A stretch of DNA of 64,000 nucleotides from Okeania sp. KiyG1 (GCF_014132355.1 NZ_BLZO01000013.1:1-64000); one strand, 5' to 3'; shown: positions 24,011-33,163, numbered from the stretch's first letter. A program made the numbers and translations. The notes: generated from the sequence alone by a model not told the origin.

Positions 24011-25681
24011 CTAAACATAGTTATCGCGGAGCGGAACGGATGTTTGATCGCCAAAAATCATCTTCATGTGGTGTTCAACCCAACCTATGCACTGACCGTC
24101 GGCTTTCATCAGGCGGAGTAAATATTTTTGATACGCAACTTTGTCAGCCACAGTAGGTTGCGAACCAAATATGGCACCGTGCATCCATTTGTAGGGAGGC
24201 CAGTATCCATAATGAATTTGGTATTGTTTATCTGCCCAATTAGATTTTAGTCCTCGATGGTAAGCTTCTGTGAGCAGTTCATGGTAATGGCGATATTGCT
24301 TGACCTTATCTGCCGTGCAGCGTAATAGTTTGAACTCTTGAGTAGGTAAAAGTTTAGGTAATGGTGCTGCTGGATATTGATAGCCACAACAGCTACACAC
24401 CTTGTCGAAATTGCGATTTATGGCGTTACAACTCGGACAAATTTTTGTGGGAGCTACACCAGTGGGGGTGTTGTCGGATTTCCCCAGGGTAAATATTGTG
24501 GTATCCTCAATGAAACCAAATCGTGCGATTATCCCTGCTTGGTCTAGAATTAAGAAGTCATGTTTACCCTTAAAGCGTCTTGCTGCACGGCCTATCTGTT
24601 GCCATGCCTTAGCCTTAGATTTAGTGGGACGACATAATAAAACGCAAGAAATGGCAGGGACATCAAAACCTTCTCCCAATGCCTCACAACTTGCTAAGAC
24701 TTTGATGAGTCCTGATTGTAATTGTGAATAAATTACTTCTCGCATTTTTGTGGGCATGGTGCCGTCTACACTTGCTGCGGGGATGCCAGCTTGATTGAAG
24801 GCAGTGGCGATCGCTTTTGCGTGTGCTACATTTACAGCAAAGCCAATGGTTAATCTACCGTTGGCTAATCGCTTCCATTCGGAGACTAGAGTTTCGACGA
24901 CCTTTGGCACATTGCAACGTACTACTAACTCAGAGTTATCATAATCACCTGCTACAGTCCGCACTCCTTTGAGGTCAGCACCATCAACACTGTAGTAAAT
25001 TGGGGGTGTCAAGTATCCTTTGAGGATAAGTTCGCCTGGAGTTGGAGCTGCAATGAGGGTATCGAATAGGTCTGACATTGCTTCTCGTTTTGAAAGTCTC
25101 CAGGGAGTAGCGGTGAGACCTATAAAGGTGGTATTGCCAAATTCACCTTGGTAATTTTCTAATTGTCTCTTTACTACTTTGTTCCAGGCGGTTTGATGTG
25201 CTTCATCTATTAATACAATGTCAGGAGCAAACCAATTGATTTTCCTTCGACTGAGAGTTTGTGCGCTGGCTATCTGAACTTTGGCAGAGCGAGTTTCTTT
25301 GTAGCCTCCAGCAATGACTCCACATTCAATGCCGAAGTTAGCAAATTTATTTAGTGTTTGCTTGATAAGCACATCACGATGAACGATGAACAATATAGTT
25401 TTACCACTGGAATATTCTTGATGTATGAAGGAAGCAGCAATTATAGTTTTCCCTGCTCCAGTAGGGGCGACAATTAATATTCGGCGGTGGTTGTGCTTGA
25501 TGAACTTGTATAGATCGTCAATAACTTGGAGCTGGTAATCTCTGAGTTGGGGAATTTGTGATGATGCTATAATGAGGTTTAGAGATAATTGTTGATCTTC
25601 TTCCAGGTTTTTTTGAGTATGCTGCTGTAACAATGAGGGTTGCAGCAGTTTTGTTTGAGATGCTACTGATGGTAAATTCAT
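24011..25681 (-). CDS. SF2 DEAD/DEAH-box helicase with zinc ribbon
   Basis: The 556-residue protein has all SF2 motifs: Q/I region and APTGAGKT (about 72-79), LIDEAH (about 157-162), LTATPW (about 191-196) and QQIGRAARR (about 362-370). A four-Cys ribbon (CPSC...CSCC, about 413-431) is followed by a C-terminal part that includes HYGYWPPYKWMHGAIFGS. This layout resembles UvrB/RecQ-family-type helicases of phages and plasmids that unwind DNA for replication or repair. It sits 180 bp upstream of the replication gene on the same strand and probably works with it. The ATG at 25681 is the only good start seen. Confidence 0.85.
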   Translation of the reverse strand: MNLPSVASQTKLLQPSLLQQHTQKNLEEDQQLSLNLIIASSQIPQLRDYQLQVIDDLYKFIKHNHRRILIVAPTGAGKTIIAASFIHQEYSSGKTILFIVHRDVLIKQTLNKFANFGIECGVIAGGYKETRSAKVQIASAQTLSRRKINWFAPDIVLIDEAHQTAWNKVVKRQLENYQGEFGNTTFIGLTATPWRLSKREAMSDLFDTLIAAPTPGELILKGYLTPPIYYSVDGADLKGVRTVAGDYDNSELVVRCNVPKVVETLVSEWKRLANGRLTIGFAVNVAHAKAIATAFNQAGIPAASVDGTMPTKMREVIYSQLQSGLIKVLASCEALGEGFDVPAISCVLLCRPTKSKAKAWQQIGRAARRFKGKHDFLILDQAGIIARFGFIEDTTIFTLGKSDNTPTGVAPTKICPSCNAINRNFDKVCSCCGYQYPAAPLPKLLPTQEFKLLRCTADKVKQYRHYHELLTEAYHRGLKSNWADKQYQIHYGYWPPYKWMHGAIFGSQPTVADKVAYQKYLLRLMKADGQCIGWVEHHMKMIFGDQTSVPLRDNYV

Positions 25682-25750
25682 AAGTTTTCAGTGATTAAAA
25701 AATTTTCAGAAGTGATGGGTTGTTGTATTAAGATGTATAATGGTGAAAGT

Positions 25751-26692
25751 CTATGTGGGTGGGGAGTTGTCGCCTTTGATTATTTCTAAAATTTGGCGAT
25801 GTGGTAGTTTGGCAGCGATCGCACTACTAGCTGCTCTTACCTTTTTGATCGGACATCCGACTGAGGAGACTACTGCTTTGCCTTTTTTGTACAAAGGTTT
25901 ACCGTTTTTCCCTTTCTTATGCCAGCAGTAGTCCCAATACCAGTGTTTAGGATTGTATTGAGAACGTTGACCTTCTTTGACGCGGGGGTATTCAACTAGC
26001 CCAGTCTTGGTTTCTTTTAAACTTGTGTATTTGTGTAGCCATCCGCTGCCCCCTACTGGTTTTGCAGGTGATTTTCCTACTGAGTACTCAGTAGGAAAGC
26101 TAGAATTCTTTAGTGGTATACTTATTGGCGTTTCAAATCCTGGTTGGCCTCCGGATTTACTTTCTCCTGCTAACTGAATTGAATTTTTTCCCACTGAGTA
26201 GTCAGTAGGAAAGCTAGAATTCTTTAGTGGTGTATTTTTGGGCGTTCCAAGTTTGGTTTGGCCACCAGGTTTACTATCTTCTGCTAACTGAATTGAATTT
26301 TTTCCCACTGAGTAGTCAGTAGGAAAGCTAGAATTCTTTAGTGGTGTATTTTTGGGCGTTCCAAGTTTGGTTTGGCCACCAGGTTTACTATCTTCTGCTA
26401 ACTGAATTGAATTTTTTCCCACTGAGTAGTCAGTAGGAAAGCTAGAATCCTTACTAGAAAAAGCTTGCATCGCTTGAATATTTTGGTGTTTTTCTTGGCC
26501 ATAGTTGATGAGGCCAGATAATTCCTCTAGACTCAGGCTAAATGGATGAGCTGTTATTTGGCCTTTTGGTAAATATTCATCACCAAGCTCAAGGCAAGAT
26601 GTTTCTATAACGCTATCACTCATACATTGCTGTAATTCTGTGTCTGTAGAGTCAAGGGAAAAGTTGTTTGTGGTAGTATTTTTCTGGTTCAT
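25751..26692 (-). CDS. Protein with 38-residue tandem repeats and a GSGWLxKYTS domain
   Basis: The N-terminal third is Ser/Thr/Gln-rich. Then follow near-identical 38-residue repeats (114 bp each), two of them nearly exact and others partial, each with SFPT(D/E)YSVGK. The C-terminal domain (KPVGGSGWLHKYTS...VEYPRVKE...HWYWDYCW...CPIKKVRAASSAIA) is shared with the 27127-27606 protein. The SFPTxYSVGK peptide is encoded by 26-bp palindromes. The domain is of a kind found in multiple copies in cyanobacterial genomes, without known function. The repeats look like a copied insertion that expanded the protein. Confidence 0.65.
   Translation of the reverse strand: MNQKNTTTNNFSLDSTDTELQQCMSDSVIETSCLELGDEYLPKGQITAHPFSLSLEELSGLINYGQEKHQNIQAMQAFSSKDSSFPTDYSVGKNSIQLAEDSKPGGQTKLGTPKNTPLKNSSFPTDYSVGKNSIQLAEDSKPGGQTKLGTPKNTPLKNSSFPTDYSVGKNSIQLAGESKSGGQPGFETPISIPLKNSSFPTEYSVGKSPAKPVGGSGWLHKYTSLKETKTGLVEYPRVKEGQRSQYNPKHWYWDYCWHKKGKNGKPLYKKGKAVVSSVGCPIKKVRAASSAIAAKLPHRQILEIIKGDNSPPT
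26073..26431. repeat. Four intragenic palindromes at 114-bp spacing
   Basis: 26073-26098 is a perfect 26-bp palindrome (TTTCCTACTGAG... mirrored). Related imperfect copies start at about 26185, 26299 and 26413, spaced 114 bp apart. They encode FPT(D/E)YSVGK in the 25751 gene. The palindrome is flanked by SacI-free, low-variation repeat DNA, so the unit was duplicated as a whole. Confidence 0.75.
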
Positions 26693-26702
26693 TTAGCACT
26701 CC

Positions 26703-26741
26703 TGTTAATAATTAATAATTAATAATTAATAATTAATAATT
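26703..26741. repeat. TAATTAATAATT microrepeat array
   Basis: A run of TTAATAATTAATAATT units precedes the decayed four-helix gene, and a second similar array (27086-27119) follows it. The same units flank the dispersed repeat at 18777. Confidence 0.6.
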
Positions 26742-27087
26742 GTTTGTTGAATTGATGATTGCAGTCCAAATTTTTATGAGTTCAATACAGTCTTGATTAA
26801 TTGATTCAAATCCTTTTTTATCAATGTAATTAGCATGATGTAATAGCTCTAACCCCTATTGAGTTTCATTGGCTTCTTTGAGAGCAATCCGTAGTTTATG
26901 CACAAATTCAGCACGGCTTTCTGCATATTCAGATTCACGAATTAATGCACCAATTGCAGTGCCACTCCGAAGCAATTGCTTTGATAAAACATACTCTTGT
27001 TTGTCTTGACTCAGATATGCGTGATAACTTAATAATCCGCAGTGCAAAAGCAAAAAATTTGTCCTTAATGACGTTGTGTTTTTCCAT
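26733..27087 (-). pseudogene. Decayed four-helix-bundle (23S rRNA-intervening-type) protein
   Basis: The reverse strand reads MEKHNVIKDKFFAFALRIIKL. After a one-base insertion it continues KEYV-like residues (QEYVLSKQLLRSGTAIGALIRE, EFVHKLRIALKEANET), then meets an in-frame TAG. The frame goes on to LELLHHANYIDKKGFESI. This is the four-helix-bundle protein family often found in groups in cyanobacteria. One frame break and one stop make it non-functional. Confidence 0.65.
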
Positions 27088-27126
27088 AATTATTAATTAT
27101 TAATTATTAATTGTTAATTGAAAAAC

Positions 27127-27606
27127 TTATGTAGGAGGAGGTGCAGATTTATCTTCTACTATGTACTTGTAAATCTCTTTGTATGGGCTCTTTGCAGCGA
27201 TCGCTCTTTCTACTGCACGGACTTTCTTGATCGGACATCCAATAGACTCAATCTTCTTAGAGCCTTTAGAGCGCCAGCAATATTTCCAATACCAATGCTT
27301 GAGTTCGTTCGTCCCCCGCGTTTCTTCTTTAATTCGGGGATACTCTACATAACCATTTTGGGTGGATTTCCAGCTTGTATATTTATTAAGCCATCCACTG
27401 CCCCCCACTGGCTTATACTGAATTTTTCCGGTAGCATTTGCTATCGGAAGCCTAGACTCTTTTTTGGGCAGGTCTCCTGGGATTTGAGTATTGTTGTTTC
27501 TTTGATGACGTTTGTTTGGTGGTAAGTTACCACTACTGTTACCAGTTGCACATTGATGTGGTGTGGTGTGGGCAGTTCGGGGTATAGCTCTCTGTTGTAG
27601 TTTCAT
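27127..27606 (-). CDS. Paralogue of the 25751 protein (GSGWLxKYTS domain)
   Basis: The N-terminus (about 45 residues) is basic and Pro/Asn-rich. At about 55 the peptide RLPIANATGK is encoded by a 26-bp palindrome. From KPVGGSGWLNKYTS onward it is closely related to the 25751 protein, including HWYWKYCWRSK and IGCPIKKVRAVERAIAAKSP. Only the peptide upstream of KPVGG differs, and it comes from an unrelated palindrome centre. I know of no function for this domain. Confidence 0.6.
   Translation of the reverse strand: MKLQQRAIPRTAHTTPHQCATGNSSGNLPPNKRHQRNNNTQIPGDLPKKESRLPIANATGKIQYKPVGGSGWLNKYTSWKSTQNGYVEYPRIKEETRGTNELKHWYWKYCWRSKGSKKIESIGCPIKKVRAVERAIAAKSPYKEIYKYIVEDKSAPPPT
27425..27450. repeat. 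26-bp palindromic element inside a gene
   Basis: It begins TTTCCGGTAGC and ends GCTATCGGAAG, an inverted copy of the element at 3629-3654. It lies at the same protein position as the TTTCCTACTGAG palindromes of the 25751 gene. Confidence 0.65.
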
Positions 27607-27664
27607 GATTTAGAAAAGGATGTAATTTATTAGCTGAATTGAGAAGTTTGAGTTGAGATCTAAC

Positions 27665-28342
27665 TCAAAATACGTTTTCTTCGTTGTCGTTTGATTTGGG
27701 AGAGTCTGGTTTTTTTCCAGTCTCTAAACCAGCCTGGGGCTTTTTTACCTCCAACTCTCCTTGCTCTGAGCTAGAAGATTGAGTACGATCACCGGATGAT
27801 TTTGGTCTGAGGTGATAGAACTTATAAGGGATTTCAGCGCTGACTAAAAATGCTTCTAAGTAAAAGTCGTATTTTGCCAGTTCACCAATTAATTTTTGTT
27901 CTATTTCTAGTTCGTATTCTTCACCGTGGTGAATACTTCCTACGACTGTACCGTAGTGAGTTACGGTGAGGTCTACATCATCATGTGTCACTTTGAAGCC
28001 TTCAAGTTTTTCGACTTGAGCTTTGATGACATCCATCCAGGTAGGATCGTCGTCATCTGCTTCACTGAAGAAGTTAAAGTCGTCTTCTTCCTCAACTGTA
28101 GGTTCATTTGCTACAAGTGTATTGCTATCAACAAACTTCTCTTCACTTGGTTTCAGAAATTGTTGATTTTTCACATCATTCAGTTTGTTCCAAGCAGGAG
28201 AGCAATAGAAAAGTTCACTGAGTAGTCGTTCGGCAATTTCAAACTCTTTATCGTCCCAATTTTCTTTGGTAATTGTAGCGACCAGCAATCTTATTGCCCT
28301 CGACCAGCAATAACGAACTTTTTGAGCCAAGATTAACTGCAA
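27665..28342 (-). pseudogene. Gene with HYGTxVG domain, 5' end replaced by a mobile element
   Basis: From about residue 25 the protein reads TKENWDDKEFEIAERLLSE, then DDFNFFSEADDDDPTWMDVIK...HYGTVVGSIHH...IGELAKYDFYLE. This is homologous to the N-terminal part of the 5907 protein. Its first 23 codons (28274-28342) lie in the end of the Tn7-like mini-element (start TTG 28342 in a subterminal repeat), so the natural start was lost. A chimeric protein is possible. The C-terminus after about residue 180 is Ser/Lys-rich and variable. Confidence 0.55.
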
Positions 28343-28793
28343 CTATATTTGTGTTTGAGCCAGAATTAACTGCAACTAGCCAGCAATAACTTTTTTAGGC
28401 CAGAGTTAATTGCAAATAGTCTAAAACTTTTGTAGCATCTACATTTCCCAACAAAGGAATTGTTGGTGTGGTAAATTAACTCGTCATTAATCACAATACT
28501 TTTACTTTGAAAGATTTACGGCTTTCTTAACTTGAAAAAGCCGATTTTCTCGTTGACTCAGGTATATGAACCAGGAGTAAAAAAACGTTCGTTTTCTTTA
28601 CACGTCTAGTTGCAGTTAATTCTGGCTCAAAAAAGTTATTGCTGTCTGGTTGCATTTAATTCTGGCTCAGTTGCAGTTAATTCTGGCTCAGTTGCAGTTA
28701 ATTCTGGCTCAAACGTTAATCTAGTTGCAATTAATCCTGGCTCAAAAAGTTCGTTATTGCTGGTCCGGGGCTTTCTTATTGCTGGTCGCTACA
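28274..28793. mobile_element. 520-bp mini-element with Tn7/CAST-like ends
   Basis: The outer ends are inverted (TGTAGCGACCAGCAAT and its complement), and the inner block AGCAATAACGAACTTTTT is also matched. Subterminal 20-bp units (TTGCAGTTAATTCTGGCTCA) occur about three times on the left and five times on the right, in opposite orientations. This is the asymmetric TnsB-site layout of Tn7-like elements, with terminal TGT...ACA. The roughly 170-bp centre (28431-28600) has no gene. No transposase is near, so it is a non-autonomous or stripped relic. No clean target duplication is visible. Confidence 0.65.
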
Positions 28794-29111
28794 ATTAAAT
28801 ACCCAGGTACGAATAATAGTTAGGTTATCTCCCCAACCAGCTTTAGAGCCATTAATACTAAAAAGACAGCGATTTGCTCCTTGGTAAGTAGCTTTATAAT
28901 AGGGCTCGCCTCCACCAGATTTGTGAATAGTAAAATTGGTTAGCTGAAAACTTTGGGGAGTATATGAGGGCATGATGACAGGAACTCCCGCCTCTCTTAA
29001 TTGACTAATTTCATCAGATGTTCGAGCAAATACTTTTTGTGTTACAGCAAAATTAACCAATACGCTAATAAAACCAAATATTAACGTAGTTAGTACAGAC
29101 TTAATTTTCAT
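28776..29111 (-). CDS. Secreted protein gene, 3' end cut by the mini-element
   Basis: A clear signal peptide (MKIKSVLTTLIFGFISVLVNFAVTQ...FAR) is followed by a soluble exported domain of about 85 residues (SQLREAGVPVIMPSYTP...YKATYQGANRCLFSING). The last residues (CSDQQ) are encoded by the mini-element end, so the original C-terminus was replaced. The pattern suggests an exported or periplasmic protein of unknown family. It faces the 27665 gene on the same strand across the element. Confidence 0.6.
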   Translation of the reverse strand: MKIKSVLTTLIFGFISVLVNFAVTQKVFARTSDEISQLREAGVPVIMPSYTPQSFQLTNFTIHKSGGGEPYYKATYQGANRCLFSINGSKAGWGDNLTIIRTWVFNCSDQQ

Positions 29112-29437
29112 GGTAGTGGGTTAAATAAGTGTGGAATAAATAGATAATGGGCGTTACCGAAATCATAATTGTTTTTCAAAAAATAATGCTTTTTTAATTC
29201 TAGCAAAACTCTGTAGAGGACACATACATAGTACCTAGCTATATGCTGGATAACCTGTTACGATAAAACTTTTTATTATAACATTTTTTTGAATATATAC
29301 TCACATCTTGCACCAACAAAAGTTGATATGAAGAACAATAACTGAAATACTTATCTGATCGGAGGTGGGAGTTAGTTATCTCTTCTCAATAGAGAACTAT
29401 AATGAAGAAGTAATAAAAACCAGAGGGTAAATTAATC

Positions 29438-29839
29438 TTACTCTACCCGATGACCTGCTTTTTCTTCATCGGGATATAAATCTAACCAACTTTCATAAAG
29501 TGCTTCGATAGCTGAAGTTAATTGCTCAATTTTACCTCTTCTAATCACAGCATTCACTCCATCTATATGTGCTTGACTTCCTGCTTTTCCTAAATGTTTA
29601 AAACGCGAAAATTCCCCTTTTTTATTACTTTTTGGGAAAACAGATCTAGACCCTTTGAGTTGATAATACCAATAATGATATTTTTGCCCTTTGGCTTGAT
29701 ACCGTGCTACATAACAATCAGCAGGAGCAACCCATCCTGAAGCTTCAATTTCTGATTTTTCACGTTTTAAAGCAGCTATAGCTTCTCTAATACGGTCTGC
29801 TCGCTCTGCTATTTCTAGATTACTGTTGATTTTAGCCAT
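29438..29839 (-). CDS. IS accessory protein with GWVxPADCYVxRYQ domain
   Basis: From ATG 29839 (the longer 29911 start lies in the hairpin) the product has a basic/acidic helix (IREAIAALKREKSEIE). A compact domain follows (GWVAPADCYVARYQAKGQKYHYWYYQL...FPKSNKKGEF...HLGKAGSQAHIDGV), and a helical end. The same domain occurs in the accessory gene of the second insertion sequence at 32736. Its length, position and divergence from the transposase suggest a helper or regulator of transposition. I infer this from context only. Confidence 0.55.
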   Translation of the reverse strand: MAKINSNLEIAERADRIREAIAALKREKSEIEASGWVAPADCYVARYQAKGQKYHYWYYQLKGSRSVFPKSNKKGEFSRFKHLGKAGSQAHIDGVNAVIRRGKIEQLTSAIEALYESWLDLYPDEEKAGHRVE

Positions 29840-29899
29840 TTTTTGAGCTTTTTGATTATGGAATATGTTATTATAGTTCTCTATTTTAAACAGAGAACT

Positions 29900-31023
29900 A
29901 TGTTGCCTCACCCCATTTTATCCCAAGTTGACGAATTACTCTGCTCTTTAAAAGAATTAATGCCCACAATTTATCAAAAGAAACTCTAGAATCTGTTTTA
30001 GGCTTGTTTCTACATAGTCAAGGAAATGCTGTTCCTCATCATTGTCAAACCAAATCAGAAAGTGCTATTAGTCGCTTCTTAAATCATTATAATTGGTCAA
30101 CTCGTTCTCTGATACGCACTGTTCGTTCTTTCATTCTCAACTTAGTTTTATCTGAAAGAATAAAAGGACGAAAACTCATTTTACAAGTTATTCTAGATTT
30201 AACAACTCTTGAAAAAGTAGGGAAGTTTGTTCATCTAAAAGAATTAGTTAGAGTTTATAATCATAAAAAAGGTTTACACATCGTTGTTCTTTACTTAGTT
30301 ATAGGTAATTGGCGATTTCCTTGGAGTTTTCGTGTATATAGAGGCAAAGGAACCTCATCACCTTCTCAACTGGCTTTAAAATTACTGAATACATTGCCTT
30401 CTATTTTGACAAAATCTTTCCCAATTTATGTTTTAGGAGATACAGCCTTTGGGACAATTAAATTCATTGAAAAACTCCGTGACAGTTCTTTTAATCATCA
30501 TGGAATTCTTGGCATCCCTAATACCAGAAAATTAACTGATGGACGTAAAGTGTCTGAACTAAAAACTCGTGGACAACAAGTTTATCTAAACGGCTTAAAT
30601 TTTCCTGTCTTCTTATCATGGGTTTGGCTAAAACGAGATGGAAAAAGAGTTAAGCGATTTGTTATTTCAACTAAACCTATGAAGGGAAAAACTATCGTCC
30701 GTTGGGGAAAACGTAGATGGCAGATTGAAGGTTTCTTTAAAACGGCCAAACATCAATTTAGTCTCCATCGTTTTGGACAAAAAACTTTATTAGGGGTTTA
30801 TCGTTGGTTAATTCTTTCTCTCGTCTCTTATTTATTAGCTTATTGGATTTATTTACATAATGGTTATTTTGATGATTTAGATTGGTATGATTCAGCCGAA
30901 AAAGCCTTAGTTTTGCTCTTACCTCAGATTTTACTCCTTTCCCTTATCAAAAAATTAAAGTTACTAAATCCTTGGTTTTATAAACACGGTTTGGAACTTT
31001 GTCTTGTCAGGTGCAAGATGTGA
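29900..31023 (+). pseudogene. IS4/IS701-like DDE transposase with an N-terminal frame break
   Basis: ATG 29900 reads MLPHPILSQVDELLCSLKEL and hits TAG after about 30 codons. The -1 frame from about 29985 on reads ETLESVLGLFLHSQGN and runs to 31023. The catalytic residues sit in LDLTTLEKVGK (first Asp), VLGDTAFGT (second Asp) and WQIEGFFKTAKH (Glu), the DDE layout of IS4-superfamily enzymes. One missing base (A3 to A4) would restore the full protein of about 370 residues. Either the element is inactive or it uses slippage. Confidence 0.65.
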
Positions 31024-31213
31024 GTATATCTAAATTAGTCATTAAAAGCCATTTTGTGGCCTTGATAAAATGTGTTAAATGTTTAATTGGACTTTGGACA
31101 AAAAGAAAACAGTTAGCGTAATATTTACGCTAACTATATTAGAGAAATATTTCTCTGTCTCCAGTGAATTTAATCACTGAAAAATGGCAATAATTAAGAG
31201 TTGTCGCCCACTA

Positions 31214-32659
31214 CTAAGAAACTTTTCGTTGTTTTTTGGATTTTTTTTTGCCTTTGATGATAACTTGATGACGAGTTCGTGGTGTTGTTTTATATCCTTT
31301 AATCCGTCCGGTAGAATAACCTCGACGTTTAGGAGATGTCGTCATTGTACCCAAAGTCGAAATTATTCGATAAAAATCTCTTTGAACTAAACTGGGAGTG
31401 ATTTTAACTGATTTATTAGTCTTCAAATAATGTTCCCAAGGACGGGGTAAAACAATGGCTAAATTCCTAGCAGCCCATAAATTAACATAAGCAATTAATG
31501 TTAATTTGAACCAATTTTCTTCATGTTCAACATCAGGGGTTGAATAAGCTGTCATTAATAATCTTTGTTTACCAAATCGGAACAGATGTTCTATGTCATA
31601 ACGTTGCCGATAAGATTCATAGCAATCAATCAAACTTAACTCTTGACGTCGAGAACCAATAACAATTAACCACATCGGTTTCCCAATCTGATTACCTACT
31701 TCATCAGTAATATTAATTTGTAGTAAAGTAAAAGGATAACGATTCATTTTATAGTTCTGAGTTCCTTTCATTAACATCTGGTTCCAACCCGAAATTGTTA
31801 CTGTCAATTGACGACCTTTTCTAGTAGTAAAAATGGATTGACTAACCTCCGTAGGTTCATGCCAAGTATTCTCATCTTTCAGGTCAAATTTATCTCCATA
31901 CCAACGGGGATGTCCTGAAGTAATTGCTTGGTGTTCTTTCCTGATAAATTGACGGTAAAAGACTCGATTGCTTCTCACTCGTGTCACGGTAATTAAGTTT
32001 TTATGCTTGACTTGTTCTCCAATAAAATTTCTTTGGCTGTAGAAACTGTCAGCAACTAAAACTGATAACTTCTCTCCAGAGAAAGAAGCAGTTTTAAAGA
32101 TTTTTTCCAGTTGTTTATTACCAATGTTAGTAGCCTTTTCTGACGAGGGAACCCTTTCTCCTAATAAGGGAACAGCCCAAGGTACATTACCTGTTGCTAT
32201 TCTCTCTGGTAAAGCGCATATAACTGAATAATAATGGCCAATACTAATGGGTTTATTTCCTTTAATTGGATTGGGATAATTGATAAAAGTTTTGTCGGCC
32301 AATGTAGCTGAAAAAGGACGTGGACAAGGAGTTGTATCAATTCCAAATAAATGAAAATGTCGGGAAACTGGAGTAGGAATTGTTTGAGACGCAGCCTCTA
32401 ATAAGTAATTAACTTGTTGTGAGTAATTATCATCATTTTTATCAGGTAAAAATTCTTGAATTCCTTTATATAAACTGTTATAATTTCGTCGAAATAAAGG
32501 ATGTTCAGACAATTCTACTACCGAACTTGCGATGGAGTTTGATGAAAGGGCATCTACTAATTCTATAATAGTTTCAATTCTTGCATTAACTCCATGATAA
32601 AGGTTTTGCCTCCAGGATAAGAACTCCTTGATTGATTGACTGTTTTCTTGATTTTCCAT
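31214..32659 (-). CDS. DDE transposase of IS-B
   Basis: This is a complete 481-residue transposase. The triad appears in GIDTTPCPRPFS (Asp), VADSFYSQRN (Asp) and RYDIEHLFRFGKQRLL (Glu), the YREK-like Tyr-Glu spacing of IS4-superfamily enzymes. The N-terminal half is a helical DNA-binding region, and the C-terminus is strongly basic. Sequence matches are mainly to long cyanobacterial transposases that I cannot name with certainty. It is intact and probably functional. Confidence 0.85.
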   Translation of the reverse strand: MENQENSQSIKEFLSWRQNLYHGVNARIETIIELVDALSSNSIASSVVELSEHPLFRRNYNSLYKGIQEFLPDKNDDNYSQQVNYLLEAASQTIPTPVSRHFHLFGIDTTPCPRPFSATLADKTFINYPNPIKGNKPISIGHYYSVICALPERIATGNVPWAVPLLGERVPSSEKATNIGNKQLEKIFKTASFSGEKLSVLVADSFYSQRNFIGEQVKHKNLITVTRVRSNRVFYRQFIRKEHQAITSGHPRWYGDKFDLKDENTWHEPTEVSQSIFTTRKGRQLTVTISGWNQMLMKGTQNYKMNRYPFTLLQINITDEVGNQIGKPMWLIVIGSRRQELSLIDCYESYRQRYDIEHLFRFGKQRLLMTAYSTPDVEHEENWFKLTLIAYVNLWAARNLAIVLPRPWEHYLKTNKSVKITPSLVQRDFYRIISTLGTMTTSPKRRGYSTGRIKGYKTTPRTRHQVIIKGKKKSKKQRKVS

Positions 32660-32735
32660 GGTTGTGAATAATACACCTCTGAATGTTAGTGTATATTTTA
32701 CGCCAACATAAATCCTTTCTTAACTATTCAGTCTC

Positions 32736-33163
32736 ATGTCTACACCGAAATCCAAGCAAACCACTCAACCTGCAGCCATTAGAGGGAAACAAATTCAGGG
32801 TTTAATCCGTCAGATGAAGCAGAAAATTAAGAAAATTGAACGAGAAGGAGAGGTGATTCCTCGTGAAGTTCATATCATCCGTTATCAAGTCAATAGAAAT
32901 CAGAAACTTTACTATTATTATAAATTACAATCTGCTTCACCGATTTTTCCTATGGCTACTGATAGTCAGAAAAAACTAAATATAAATATTTAGGCAAAGC
33001 GGGTAGTGAAGCTCATATTGATGCAGTTGAAAAAATGAGTCGAAGGAATCTTATTGATGAGTTGGAGAGAGTTGTTCATTCCCTTCAAGAAAGTTATTTA
33101 GATATTTGTTTTGGTGGAGAAATTGAACCAGACCCATCCTATGATCTTCGGGATGATAAATAA
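32736..33163 (+). pseudogene. IS-B accessory gene, frameshifted
   Basis: ATG 32736 encodes a basic helix (IQGLIRQMKQKIKKIEREG) and EVIPREVHIIRYQVNRNQKL, like the IS-A accessory protein. The frame stops at 32993. The -1 frame continues YKYLGKAGSEAHIDAVEKMS and on to the stop at 33163, mirroring the paralogue. The break is at A6 (32970-32975), but not in canonical slippery phase. The two genes together are about 140 residues. Confidence 0.65.

Larger units (their letters stand above)
29295..31029. mobile_element. Insertion sequence with accessory gene (IS-A)
   Basis: Perfect 20-bp inverted repeats, ATATACTCACATCTTGCACC at 29295-29314 and its complement at 31010-31029, bound a 1.7-kb element. 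Inside are a DDE transposase gene (29900-31023, plus) and a divergent accessory gene (29438-29839). A stem TAGTTCTCT (29874-29882) with AGAGAACTA (29892-29900) overlaps the transposase ATG. I could not find a clear target duplication at the edges. Confidence 0.8.

Noticed and set aside
26073-26431. Regular repeats as a CRISPR array
   Set aside because: The spacing is exactly 114 bp with conserved intervening sequence and an open reading frame, so it is a coding tandem repeat.
28600-28793. Tandem 20-bp units as a CRISPR array
   Set aside because: Units abut or have very short, non-unique gaps and occur in opposite orientation at the other end, as expected for transposase binding sites.
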